Assembly (NCBI RefSeq): GCF_003403015.1
Contig: NZ_QURL01000005.1
Location: forward strand, 490,671 to 554,670
Length of the DNA stretch: 64,000 nucleotides
Direction: 5' to 3'
From: Fulvimarina endophytica
Lineage (GTDB): Bacteria > Pseudomonadota > Alphaproteobacteria > Rhizobiales > Rhizobiaceae
Shown: positions 1-8,242 of the stretch, piece by piece
Numbering within the stretch: the first letter of the stretch is position 1
Layout: the number at the start of each line of letters is the position of its first letter
The notes under the pieces: model-generated
Seen by the model: the letters and a program-made list of their open reading frames with translations, nothing else
The model's database searches: none
Told to the model about the DNA's origin: nothing
Translations under genes and position numbers: made by a program

Positions 1-716
1 ACGAGCCGAAGACCTTCTATCGCGAGCTAATGGCCCGGGTGACCGGACCCGTCGTCCTCGAACTCCAGACGATCTTCGTCGGCGACTGGTATCTGGAGAC
101 AGAGGAGGATATCGGCACGGAGGAACTCCTGCCGCGAGAGACCCTTGCGAAAGCGGAGATCGGCTCGGGCTCGCTGCTGCAGGTCATGCCGACAGGGCCG
201 GATTTCCCCGAGGCCGGCGTCGACGTCCTCTTCACCGATCTCATCCACAATGCCCGCGAGCGCGTGGCACTGGCGACCCCCTATTTCGTCCCCAACGAAG
301 AGCTCCTCAATGCGATCTCGACGGCGGTTCGCAAGGGCGTGAAGGTCGAACTCTACATCACCGCGACGACGAACAGCTTCCTCATCGATTTCGCGCAGGA
401 GTCCTATTTCGAGGAGCTTCTGAGCGCGGGGGTCGAGGTCTATCTCTACAAGGAGCGGTTCCTGCACGCCAAACACCTGTCGGTGGACGACGACATCGCC
501 GTCATCGGCTCCTCGAACATGGACATGCGCTCCTTCGAACTGAATTCGGAGGTCACGCTGATCGCCTATGACGGGCGGCTTGCGGGCGAGTTGCGCGAGA
601 TCGAGACCGATTATCGGCAGAAATCGAAGCGGCTCGACCTCGAGGAATGGCGCCAGCGCGGGTTCTTCCGCCAGCTTGCCGAAAACGTCACGCGGCTGAT
701 CAGCCCGCTTCTCTGA
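1..716 (+). CDS. cls: cardiolipin synthase (C-terminal part, cut by window start)
   Basis: This is the 3' part of a cardiolipin synthase, a phospholipase-D-superfamily enzyme that makes cardiolipin at the inner membrane. About 237 codons are visible; the N-terminal membrane segments and the first HKD motif lie outside the window. The second HKD motif is intact: HAKHLSVDDD, with its His codon at 465-467, followed by IGSSNMDMRSFELN, the extension usual in bacterial Cls. The upstream block VTGPVVLELQTIFVGDW also fits the family. The gene converges on crtB with 12 bases between the stop codons. Whether it is the ClsA or ClsC type cannot be decided from the fragment. Confidence 0.9.
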   Translation, partial: EPKTFYRELMARVTGPVVLELQTIFVGDWYLETEEDIGTEELLPRETLAKAEIGSGSLLQVMPTGPDFPEAGVDVLFTDLIHNARERVALATPYFVPNEELLNAISTAVRKGVKVELYITATTNSFLIDFAQESYFEELLSAGVEVYLYKERFLHAKHLSVDDDIAVIGSSNMDMRSFELNSEVTLIAYDGRLAGELREIETDYRQKSKRLDLEEWRQRGFFRQLAENVTRLISPLL

Positions 717-728
717 AACGAGAGGCGA

Positions 729-1763
729 TCAGTCCTCGGCTTCGACGCGCTCGCCGAGTTCGGCCATGCGGGGCCGTGTCCAGAGGCCCTGCGGACGATC
801 GCCCGGGTTCCGGCGCAACCGGGACATTGCGGTGTTCCCCGCTCCCCGTCCGGCATGCAGGATCTTGGCCGCGCCACTGGTCGATGCGCGGCTGTCCCAG
901 GCGGCAGCGCCGCGCCGGCGGATCACCATGCCGATATCGCGATAGACCCCGGCGGCAGTCGCGACCGCCCAGGCCGCACGCGGCGGCAGGGCCGCGAGCC
1001 CCTGGGAGGCGGACGCGTAATAGGGCTCCGCCAGATCGACGAGGCGCTGCCCGATGCGCGCGACCGCCTCGCGCTTCTTCGGCAGGTGGATCTCGGAGCC
1101 CGATAGCCCCTCCTCGCGCAGCCATTCCCCCGGAACATAGACCCGGCCCGCGGCGCTGTCGTCGACGAGATCCCGCGCGATATTGGTGAGCTGGAAGGCG
1201 AGCCCCAGATCGCAGGCCCGGTCGAGCGTCAGCGTCAGGTCGGCGCCCCGGCGCCCCTCGGTGCCGACGCCCATGACGCGCGCCATCATCACCCCGACGA
1301 CGCCGGCGACCGCGTAGCAATAGTCGAGCGTGTCGTCGATCGTCTCGTAGTCGCGACCGCCCACATCCATGCGGAAGCCTTCGAGATGGGCGAGGACGAG
1401 GCCGGTGGGAAGTGCATGGCGGTGGACCACGTCGCCGATCGCATCGAAGGGCGCCTCGCCCGTGCGAACGCCGTCGATCGCCGCGAGCGTCCTCGCCTCG
1501 AGTTCTGCGAGACGCTCCTGCCCCGAGGACGCGGAAAGGCGGACACCCTGGCGGTGACCGAGGATCTGGTCGTCGACCACGTCGTCGCAATGGCGGCACC
1601 AGGCATAGAGCATCATCGCGCTTGCCCGCAGATCGGGCGCGAACAGGCGCGCGGCCGCGGCGAAGCTCTTCGAACCCTTCGCGATCGTCGCCTCGGCCTC
1701 GGCCGCGAGCTGCGCGCGCTCATGGGCGCCGAAGACGATGCTGCCTGCGATCGGGGCCTCCAT
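729..1763 (-). CDS. crtB: phytoene synthase
   Basis: Condenses two geranylgeranyl diphosphates into phytoene, the first committed step of carotenoid synthesis. With the ATG at 1763 the protein has 344 residues, a little longer than many CrtB. Both Mg-diphosphate-binding Asp-rich motifs are present: YAWCRHCDDVVDD near residues 53-65 and QLTNIARDLVDD at 191-202. A GTG at 1781 would add six residues and overlap the crtI stop; ATG 1763 is preferred because it starts just past that stop. The gene is the last of a crtY-crtI-crtB operon. The open frame continues upstream through crtI in another register, which is not coding. The substrate-making gene crtE is not in the window. Confidence 0.93.
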   Translation of the reverse strand: MEAPIAGSIVFGAHERAQLAAEAEATIAKGSKSFAAAARLFAPDLRASAMMLYAWCRHCDDVVDDQILGHRQGVRLSASSGQERLAELEARTLAAIDGVRTGEAPFDAIGDVVHRHALPTGLVLAHLEGFRMDVGGRDYETIDDTLDYCYAVAGVVGVMMARVMGVGTEGRRGADLTLTLDRACDLGLAFQLTNIARDLVDDSAAGRVYVPGEWLREEGLSGSEIHLPKKREAVARIGQRLVDLAEPYYASASQGLAALPPRAAWAVATAAGVYRDIGMVIRRRGAAAWDSRASTSGAAKILHAGRGAGNTAMSRLRRNPGDRPQGLWTRPRMAELGERVEAED

Positions 1764-1777
1764 GCGATCGGTCAGGT

Positions 1778-3307
1778 TCACGCCGGCACGGTTCCAAGAC
1801 CCGCATCCTCGATCATCAGCCCGGCCGTCGCCTTGGCCGAGCCGACGACACCGGGCACGCCCGCGCCCGGATGGGTGCCGGCACCGACGATGTAGAGGTT
1901 CGGGATCTTGTCGTCGCGATTGTGGGGGCGGAACCAGGCGCTTTGGGTCAGGACCGGGTCCAGCGAGAAGGCCGAGCCGAGATGGGCGTTCAGCTCCGTG
2001 CGGAAATCCTCGGGCGTGAAGATGCGGCTGGTCACGAGATCGTCCTTCAGGCCCGGAATGTAGCGCTCCTCCAGATAATCGAAGATCCGGTCGCGATATT
2101 TCGGCCCCTCCACGGACCAGTCGATCTCGGCATTGCCGAGATGGGGCACGGGAGACAGGACGTAGAAGGAGCCCATGCCCTCCGGCGCGAGCGAGGGGTC
2201 GGTGACGCAAGGATTGTGGAGATAGAGCGAGAAGTCGCCGGCAAGCTCCTTGCCCTTGAAGATCTCGTCGATCAGCGGCCGGTAGCGCGGCCCGAAGCAG
2301 ACCGTGTGATGGGCGATGTCCGGCCGGTGGGTCTTCAGGCCGAAATAGATGACGAAGAGCGACATGGAGAAGCGCTTCTTCTTCAGCGCAGCCCCGTGCT
2401 TCTCGCCGCGTTCGCTCTTCCCCATGAGCTTGGCATAGGTGTGGACCACATCGGCATTCGAGGCGACGAGATCGGCCTTGAAGATCTCGCCGGCACGGGT
2501 GCGCACGGCCGTCGCCCGGCCGTTCTCGATGGTGATCTCGTCGATCTCGGCATTGAGCGCGACGGTTCCGCCGAGATCGGTGAAGAGCTTCACCATGCCG
2601 CGCACGAGAGCCCCGGTCCCGCCCTTCGGGAAGAACACGCCCCATTTGCGCTCCAGCGCATGGATCAGCGCGTAGATCGAGGAGGTCGCGAAGGGATTGC
2701 CGCCGACGAGCAGGGAATGGAAGGAGAAGGCCTGCCGGAGCTGGTCGTCCTTGATGAACTGGGACACCTTCGAATAGACCGAGCGATAGGCTTCGAGGCG
2801 CATCAGCTGGGGCGCCGCGCGCATCATGTCCTTGAAGGCGAGGAAGGGCACGGTGCCGAGCTTCTCGTATCCCTCGTGGAAGACGTCGCGCGAATAGGCG
2901 AGGAACCGGCGATAGCCCTCGACATCCTCGGGGCTCTTCGCGCCGATCTGCCGGTCGAGATCCTCCTGATCATCGGCATAGTCGAAGACGAAGCCGTCTT
3001 CCCAGGCGAGCCGGTAGAACGGCTTGACCGGCAGAAGCTCCACATAGTCGCTCAGTTTTGCGCCGGCCGTCTCGAACAACTCTTCGAGCGCCGAGGGATC
3101 GGTGATGACGGTCGGCCCGGCATCGAAGGTGAAGCCCTTGTCCTCGTAGACATAGGCCCGGCCGCCCGGCTTGTCGCGCTTTTCCAGAAGCGTCGTCGAA
3201 ATGCCCGCCGCCTGCAGGCGGATGGCGAGGGCGAGCCCACCGAAGCCTGCCCCGATGACGACGGCGCTCTTCGCCGGTGTGAATCCGTTCTGCGGCATCT
3301 GGTTCAT
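1778..3307 (-). CDS. crtI: phytoene desaturase
   Basis: FAD-dependent desaturase that converts phytoene to lycopene by successive dehydrogenations. It has 509 residues, normal for bacterial CrtI. The dinucleotide-binding motif VVIGAGFGGLALAIR lies at about residues 16-30, and the family's C-terminal signature GAGTHPGAGVPGVVGSA is near the end. The ATG at 3305-3307 overlaps the crtY stop in a 4-base ATGA arrangement, which indicates translational coupling and fixes the start. The number of desaturation steps (3 or 4) cannot be read from the sequence, but the neighbouring lycopene cyclase implies lycopene as the product. Confidence 0.95.
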   Translation of the reverse strand: MNQMPQNGFTPAKSAVVIGAGFGGLALAIRLQAAGISTTLLEKRDKPGGRAYVYEDKGFTFDAGPTVITDPSALEELFETAGAKLSDYVELLPVKPFYRLAWEDGFVFDYADDQEDLDRQIGAKSPEDVEGYRRFLAYSRDVFHEGYEKLGTVPFLAFKDMMRAAPQLMRLEAYRSVYSKVSQFIKDDQLRQAFSFHSLLVGGNPFATSSIYALIHALERKWGVFFPKGGTGALVRGMVKLFTDLGGTVALNAEIDEITIENGRATAVRTRAGEIFKADLVASNADVVHTYAKLMGKSERGEKHGAALKKKRFSMSLFVIYFGLKTHRPDIAHHTVCFGPRYRPLIDEIFKGKELAGDFSLYLHNPCVTDPSLAPEGMGSFYVLSPVPHLGNAEIDWSVEGPKYRDRIFDYLEERYIPGLKDDLVTSRIFTPEDFRTELNAHLGSAFSLDPVLTQSAWFRPHNRDDKIPNLYIVGAGTHPGAGVPGVVGSAKATAGLMIEDAGLGTVPA

Positions 3308-4485
3308 GCGACCGCCCCTTCGACGGAATTGGGCGAGATCACCTTGAGGGCGGAGATCACCCCCACCGGCGGCTTGCCGGTGAGAATGCGCACCTTGTCG
3401 CTCGCCGCGAGCTTGGCCGCGTAGAAACGGGAGACGACCGGCTCCGGCAGGCGATAGAAGTGCTGGAGGATGACGTAGCGCTTCAAGGGATCGCCCGCGA
3501 GATAGAGGAACCGGTTGAGCATACGGAAGAATCTGCGCTGTTTCCAAGCCTCGCAGGAGTGGCGACGTGTCGCGGCGAAAAGAGCCTCGGCCGAATGCTC
3601 GGGAAGGCCGGCGACGAGATCGGCGAGATGGACGGCGTCCGGCAGCGAATAGCCGGTGGTCGGATGGAACAGCGCCGCGTTGAGACCGCTGGCCGCTATC
3701 CCGTTCTTCTCCGACCAGAACGCCTCGATATCGCCGGCAAGGGCGATGGGCAGGACGCCGTCCTCCTCGCGCACGACACGCCCCGCCGGCCAGCCCTTGG
3801 CCTTGCGGTAAAGATCGATATTGCGGCGGATCTCGTCGCGGTCGAGCGCTTCGCCATCGGCATAATAGGTATCCTCGACGAGAAGCCGGGTCGGTGTCAT
3901 CGGCAGGAGATAGACGAAGCGATACCCATCGGCCTGGGGCACCGTGGCGTCCATGATGACCGGGCGCTCGACCCCGTGGGGGGCTTCGAACTCGATCTCC
4001 TGACCGAGGAACTTCTGGAAGCCGAGCGTGAGGTGCGGGCTCGGACGGTGGCCCCGGCCGTCGATCACTGCGCCGGCCTCGATGCGTTCGCCGCCCGAGA
4101 GAACCACGTGCCGGGCGCCCACCTCTTCGACACGAACGCCCGTACGGATCCGGTCGGCGAGCGTCCGCGTGACATGGTCTCTGAAGAGATCCGACGAAAT
4201 GCTCAGATAGCCCGTCGACAGATGCCGATATCGATCGGGAAAATGGACCTCGTTCGTCGGCCAGCGATGGGCGACGAAAGGCTGCGTCCAGGCATGTTCG
4301 GCGGGCGTCAGGTCGTGCTCGTGATAGGACCAGGTGTGGTTGCCGCCGATCGCCTCGCCGGCCTCGAGCACGAGAACGCGCAGATCGGGCCGCAACTGCG
4401 CGAGGCGCCAGGCGATGAGGCCGTTGGCGAGGCCGCCGCCCACGAGGACGAGGTCGGCGGTTTCCCGATGTTCATTCAACGCCAC
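3304..4485 (-). CDS. crtY: lycopene beta-cyclase (CrtY type)
   Basis: Flavin-dependent cyclase that closes the ends of lycopene to give beta-carotene. It has 393 residues, close to the usual CrtY length. The N-terminal nucleotide-binding segment LVLVGGGLANGLIAWRL is typical of the family, and the C-terminal part (FYRLPEPVVSRFYA) also matches CrtY. The start is GTG at 4483-4485 with GAAGG seven bases upstream. The gene heads the crt operon and overlaps crtI by four bases. No crtZ or crtW is in view, so the final pigment is unknown. Confidence 0.9.
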   Translation of the reverse strand: MALNEHRETADLVLVGGGLANGLIAWRLAQLRPDLRVLVLEAGEAIGGNHTWSYHEHDLTPAEHAWTQPFVAHRWPTNEVHFPDRYRHLSTGYLSISSDLFRDHVTRTLADRIRTGVRVEEVGARHVVLSGGERIEAGAVIDGRGHRPSPHLTLGFQKFLGQEIEFEAPHGVERPVIMDATVPQADGYRFVYLLPMTPTRLLVEDTYYADGEALDRDEIRRNIDLYRKAKGWPAGRVVREEDGVLPIALAGDIEAFWSEKNGIAASGLNAALFHPTTGYSLPDAVHLADLVAGLPEHSAEALFAATRRHSCEAWKQRRFFRMLNRFLYLAGDPLKRYVILQHFYRLPEPVVSRFYAAKLAASDKVRILTGKPPVGVISALKVISPNSVEGAVA

Positions 4486-4796
4486 GTCGCCTTCAGCTCC
4501 ATTTCATCGCACCGCCTGCATGCTGCCGACCCGCAAGGTCGCGAGAGACCTTCGGGCATTCGCGTCCCAGAGGATCATCTAGGACGAATTGCGGTGCGCC
4601 GGAACCGGGAAACGATCTTCGGACCTCACGCAGCGCGTCGCCGCTGCCGGAAAGTCGCACCGCTTTCAGGCCTCCTGACGACATAAGAAGGGGTTTTCTC
4701 CTCTCAAGCCGACCTTCGGGCGAGATGGAGAGGCAGAACGACGCAAGGGGGCGATGACCCGTTCGGACAGACGCGCGAAGGTCGGCCGAGGCCCGG
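4486..4796. other. intergenic, upstream of crt operon
   Basis: These 311 bases separate the HisA-like gene from crtY. They should carry the crt promoter. On the minus strand a TTGAGA box (complement of 4704-4709) lies 17 bases before ATGTCG, a weak candidate. A 63-codon reading frame (4493-4684, minus) is open here but resembles nothing known to me. I saw no TGT-N12-ACA repeat of the kind bound by PpsR/CrtJ. Confidence 0.4.
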
Positions 4797-5507
4797 TCAA
4801 GCGCCCCGCTCAGGCTCAACGCGAATCGCCCCCGAGTGCAGCGCGCTCGCAACCAGCGCGCCCGCGATCCCCATCTCGCCCAGACGTCGAAGATCCTCCT
4901 CGCCGCGAACGCCGCCGGCGGCGAAGAGACGCCCATTGCCCATCGCCCGGCGCACCTCCGCCAATCGCTCGAAATCCGGCCCGAGGCTCCGGCCGACATT
5001 TCGCATGGACATCAGGACGACGTCGCTCGGCCAGCGGTCCGCATCCTCCCGGATTTCGGGCAGGCCGCGATAGCCTTCCGGCCCGTAATCGAGGGAGAGG
5101 ACGAAGGGCGAATTCCCCTCCGATGCGGCGCCGCGCTCGGGAAGCTGTTCGCAGAGCGTTTCGGTTCCGAGCACGGCCAGCATCCGCGATCCCGCTCCGA
5201 GGGTCTTCAGGAAAGCGTCGGCCTCGTCGACGGAGCGAAAGCCGCCATCGAGCCAGAAGGTGATCTCGGGAAAGGCATCGATCAGGTCGCAGAGCCGGTC
5301 TCTCTGCGGCGCCTGGTGCATGATCGCGTCGAGATCGGCGATGTAGAAGACGTTTGCGCCGGTGACGCGCCGGAGCCCGGCTACCACGGCCGTTGCGTCG
5401 GCACTCTCGGCGAGCGGCGTTTCGATGGGCCGATAGCTTTCGCGCTCGCCGCCCCGCCCCTTCACGACGAGTCCGTTCATCAGGTCGATCACCGGGATCA
5501 GTTGCAT
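4797..5507 (-). CDS. HisA-family TIM-barrel protein, probably C1-cofactor related
   Basis: A 236-residue (beta/alpha)8 protein related to the histidine enzyme HisA. The N-terminal IPVIDLMNGLVVKG carries the first HisA catalytic Asp. FVLSLDYGPEGY carries an Asp where HisA has its second. The C-terminal phosphate-binding segments (AAGGVRGEEDL and ALVASALHSG) are intact. No hisH, hisF or hisE lies nearby. Instead it faces an MfnF-like gene 78 bases away, so a role in methanofuran or tetrahydromethanopterin synthesis is likelier than histidine synthesis; this is inference from context. HisA-like paralogues occur in C1 gene clusters of methylotrophs. The ATG at 5507 was chosen because it directly precedes the conserved first strand. 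Confidence 0.7.
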   Translation of the reverse strand: MQLIPVIDLMNGLVVKGRGGERESYRPIETPLAESADATAVVAGLRRVTGANVFYIADLDAIMHQAPQRDRLCDLIDAFPEITFWLDGGFRSVDEADAFLKTLGAGSRMLAVLGTETLCEQLPERGAASEGNSPFVLSLDYGPEGYRGLPEIREDADRWPSDVVLMSMRNVGRSLGPDFERLAEVRRAMGNGRLFAAGGVRGEEDLRRLGEMGIAGALVASALHSGAIRVEPERGA

Positions 5508-5585
5508 GGATGTCGAGATCCCCTGTCTTTCGCGATCGATGATGCTATGAGGCGCATCGATCATGAAACCGCATCGAGGCGCGCA

Positions 5586-6617
5586 ATGGCACGGGCATTG
5601 GGTTGGGATATCGGCGGGGCGCATCTGAAGGCCGCGCTCACCGAAGACGACCGGGTGATTAAGGTCTGGCAGAAGGTAACGCCGATCTGGCGCGATTTCG
5701 ATAGTCTCAGTGCGGCCGTCGACGAGATCGAGGAGGAGGCCGGCGACGTGTCGGTCCATCTCGTGACGATGACCGGCGAGGTCTCGGATCATTTCCCCTC
5801 GCGCCGGACGGGCGTCGAACGGATCGCCCGCGTCATCGCCGAGCGGCTTTCCGGCGATATCCGCCTCTATGGCGGCGCGGCGGGTTTTCTTTCGCTGGGC
5901 GACGCCCGCTCCAACATCTTCGATATCGCCTCGGCCAACTGGCATGCGAGCGCGACCCTCGCCGCCTCCCGGATCGAGGAAGCGCTGTTCATCGACATGG
6001 GCTCGACGACCACCGACCTCGTCCCGGTCTCCGAGAAGAAGGTCTGGGCCAAGGGCCATACGGACCGGGACCGGCTGGCATCCGGCGAACTCGTCTATCA
6101 GGGCTATACGCGAACGGCGCTCATGGCGGTTGCGCGGGACGTGCCGTTCGTCGGCCGCTCGATCCCGGTCATGAACGAGCTCTTCGCCACCATGGCCGAT
6201 GTCCAGCGCGTGATCGGGGTTCTCGACGAGGCCGACGATCTGCACGAGGCGGCCGATGGCGGCGACAAGACGATCGAGGGCTCGCGCAAGCGCATCGCCC
6301 GCATGGTGGGAATGGATGCGGTGGACGCGCGCGACGGGGCCTGGGAGTGGCTGGCTCACGCCTTCGCGGAAGCGCAGGTGCGGGCGATCCACGATGCCGC
6401 GCTGAAGGTTCTGTCGCGCGACGAACTGACCGACGACGCCCCCCTCGTCGTCGCCGGAGCCGGCCGTCCGGTGCTGAAACGCCTCGCCGCGCGTCTCGAT
6501 CGCGGCGTCGTCGATTTCTCGGATCTGATCGATTGCCCCTCGGACCTGCGCGACGGCATCTGCCGGGCGGCACCCGCCTGCGCCCTCGCCGTTCTTGCCA
6601 ACGAAAAACCGGCCTGA
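5586..6617 (+). CDS. hydantoinase/oxoprolinase-like H4MPT-linked C1 transfer protein (MfnF family)
   Basis: A 343-residue protein of the actin-like ATPase fold that in methanogens includes MfnF, which joins the amine and furan halves of the methanofuran precursor; bacterial homologues sit with H4MPT-pathway genes. Visible motifs are the phosphate-1 loop LGWDIGGAHLKAA at the N terminus, FIDMGSTTTDLVPV near residue 138, and VVAGAGRPVLKRLA near the C terminus. The TTD stretch corresponds to the phosphate-2 region. It is divergent from the HisA-like gene across 78 bases that must hold both promoters. The presence of such a gene suggests the cell oxidises formaldehyde through methanofuran/H4MPT; the exact reaction here is inferred from the family. 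Confidence 0.78.
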   Translation: MARALGWDIGGAHLKAALTEDDRVIKVWQKVTPIWRDFDSLSAAVDEIEEEAGDVSVHLVTMTGEVSDHFPSRRTGVERIARVIAERLSGDIRLYGGAAGFLSLGDARSNIFDIASANWHASATLAASRIEEALFIDMGSTTTDLVPVSEKKVWAKGHTDRDRLASGELVYQGYTRTALMAVARDVPFVGRSIPVMNELFATMADVQRVIGVLDEADDLHEAADGGDKTIEGSRKRIARMVGMDAVDARDGAWEWLAHAFAEAQVRAIHDAALKVLSRDELTDDAPLVVAGAGRPVLKRLAARLDRGVVDFSDLIDCPSDLRDGICRAAPACALAVLANEKPA

Positions 6618-6657
6618 TCGAGGCTTGCCCCGAGCGGCGTCGGCGCAGCCTCGCCGC

Positions 6658-8073
6658 TCAGCACTCCGGCAGGTTGACCGCGAGACCCCCGAGCGAGGTT
6701 TCCTTGTAGCGGTCCGACATGTCGATCCCGGTCTGGCGCATGGTCTCGATGCAGTTGTCGAGCGGCATGAAATGCGTGCCGTCGCCGTGAAGTGCGAGGG
6801 AGGCGGCCGAGACCGCCTTGATCGCCCCGAAACCGTTGCGCTCGATGCACGGCACCTGGACGAGGCCGTTCACCGGATCGCAGGTCATGCCGAGGTGATG
6901 TTCGAGCGCGATCTCGGCCGCGTTCTCCACCTGCTCGTTGGTGCCGCCGAGGGCGGCACACAGGCCCGCCGCCGCCATCGCCGAGGCCGATCCCACTTCG
7001 CCCTGACATCCGACTTCCGCCCCGGAGATCGAGGCATTGTGCTTGACGAGCGCGCCGATCGCCGCCGCCGCCAGGAGGAAGGTTCGAATGCCCTCGTCGC
7101 TCGCACCGATGCAGTGATCGCGATAATAGCGGATGACCGCCGGCACGACGCCGGCCGCCCCATTGGTGGGCGAGGTCACCACCCGGCCGCCGCTCGCATT
7201 TTCCTCGTTGACCGCCATGGCGTAGACCGAGAGCCAGTCGCTCTTGGAATAGGGTTGCGTCTGGTTGCGCAATTCGTCGGCGCGCAGGCGCTCGGCGATC
7301 GCCTTGGCGCGGCGCTTCACCTTCAGCCCGCCCGGCAGAATTCCGTCCATCACCATGCCCCGGTCGATGCAGTCGCGCATCGCGTGCCAGATCCGGTCGA
7401 GGCGGTCGTCGAGCGCGTGCCGGTCGAGGTGGACCTCCTCGTTCTTGCGCTTCATCTCGGCGACGGTCAGCCCCGAATCCCGGCCCATAACCAGCATTTC
7501 GGCGGCCGTTCCGAAGGGATAGGGATAGCCGAGCGCGCGCTTGCCCTCTTCGAGCGCGCCCTTGCGATTTTCCGCCGAGGCGGCGAGTTCGGCCGCCGAC
7601 AGAACGAAGCCGCCGCCGACCGAATAATAGATGGTCTCGTGCAGCAGACTGCCTTCGGCGTCATAGGCCTCGAAGGTCATGCCGTTGGCATGGGCCGCCC
7701 GTTTCGTCTTGAAGTCGAAGACGAGGTCGGTCTGCGGATCGAAGGTGACCGTGCCGAGACCTGCGATCTCGATCGCCTTCTCGGCTTCCAGACGGCTGAG
7801 GAGAGGCTGGATGTCGTCGGGATCGATGCTGTCCGCCCTCTCGCCGAGGAGGCCGAGGCAGACGGCATTGTCGCTCGCATGGCCGCGGCCGGTATAGGCC
7901 AGAGAGCCGTGCAGCCGCACGCGAAGCCGAGCCGGCCTTGCAGCATCCCCATCGGCCTGGACGAAGGCCCGAAGCTCTTCGAGAAACCGCGAGGCAGCCA
8001 CCATCGGGCCGATCGTATGGGAGCTCGACGGCCCGATCCCGATCTTGAAGATGTCGAAAACGCTGATGAACAT
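6658..8073 (-). CDS. sdaA: L-serine ammonia-lyase, single-chain, iron-sulfur type
   Basis: Deaminates L-serine to pyruvate and ammonia. It has 471 residues with the beta domain ([20 protein letters not shown]) fused in front of the alpha domain, as in E. coli SdaA. Three cysteines placed to bind the 4Fe-4S cluster are seen in [18 protein letters not shown] and VPCIERN. The start ATG at 8073 immediately precedes the conserved N terminus; a longer frame adds an unconserved leader. It is transcribed alone, convergent with the MfnF-like gene. In an organism using the serine cycle this enzyme would drain serine to pyruvate, but that link is only context. Confidence 0.95.
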   Translation of the reverse strand: MFISVFDIFKIGIGPSSSHTIGPMVAASRFLEELRAFVQADGDAARPARLRVRLHGSLAYTGRGHASDNAVCLGLLGERADSIDPDDIQPLLSRLEAEKAIEIAGLGTVTFDPQTDLVFDFKTKRAAHANGMTFEAYDAEGSLLHETIYYSVGGGFVLSAAELAASAENRKGALEEGKRALGYPYPFGTAAEMLVMGRDSGLTVAEMKRKNEEVHLDRHALDDRLDRIWHAMRDCIDRGMVMDGILPGGLKVKRRAKAIAERLRADELRNQTQPYSKSDWLSVYAMAVNEENASGGRVVTSPTNGAAGVVPAVIRYYRDHCIGASDEGIRTFLLAAAAIGALVKHNASISGAEVGCQGEVGSASAMAAAGLCAALGGTNEQVENAAEIALEHHLGMTCDPVNGLVQVPCIERNGFGAIKAVSAASLALHGDGTHFMPLDNCIETMRQTGIDMSDRYKETSLGGLAVNLPEC

Positions 8074-8157
8074 CGAAACCCTGCCTCTCCGTTCATCAAT
8101 GGCTAGGCGGTAAGCAGACAAGGGACGAGCAAAAAGGCGACGCTTTTGGGGACTGAA

Positions 8158-8234
8158 GCGACCAGCCCGGGATGGCGGCTGGTCGCGTCAAGCCCGCGCC
8201 GATCTCATGGTCCGAGGTTCTCGGACCATGAGAT
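8158..8234 (-). terminator. two tandem perfect hairpins after the dehydrogenase gene
   Basis: Two inverted repeats lie between sdaA and the next gene. The one nearest the dehydrogenase stop has 14-base arms at 8202-8215 and 8221-8234 around GGTTC. The second has 10-base arms at 8158-8167 and 8177-8186. Neither is followed by a clear U-run, so they may slow polymerase, protect the mRNA 3' end, or work with Rho. Confidence 0.5.
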
Positions 8235-8242
8235 GCGCTCTC

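Noticed and set aside
729..2645. Apparent 638-residue CrtB fusion
   Set aside because: The N-terminal half is crtI read in another frame; the CrtB domain starts at 1763.
6632..6659. Terminator between the MfnF-like gene and sdaA
   Set aside because: An eight-base stem exists but it overlaps the sdaA stop and has no U-run.
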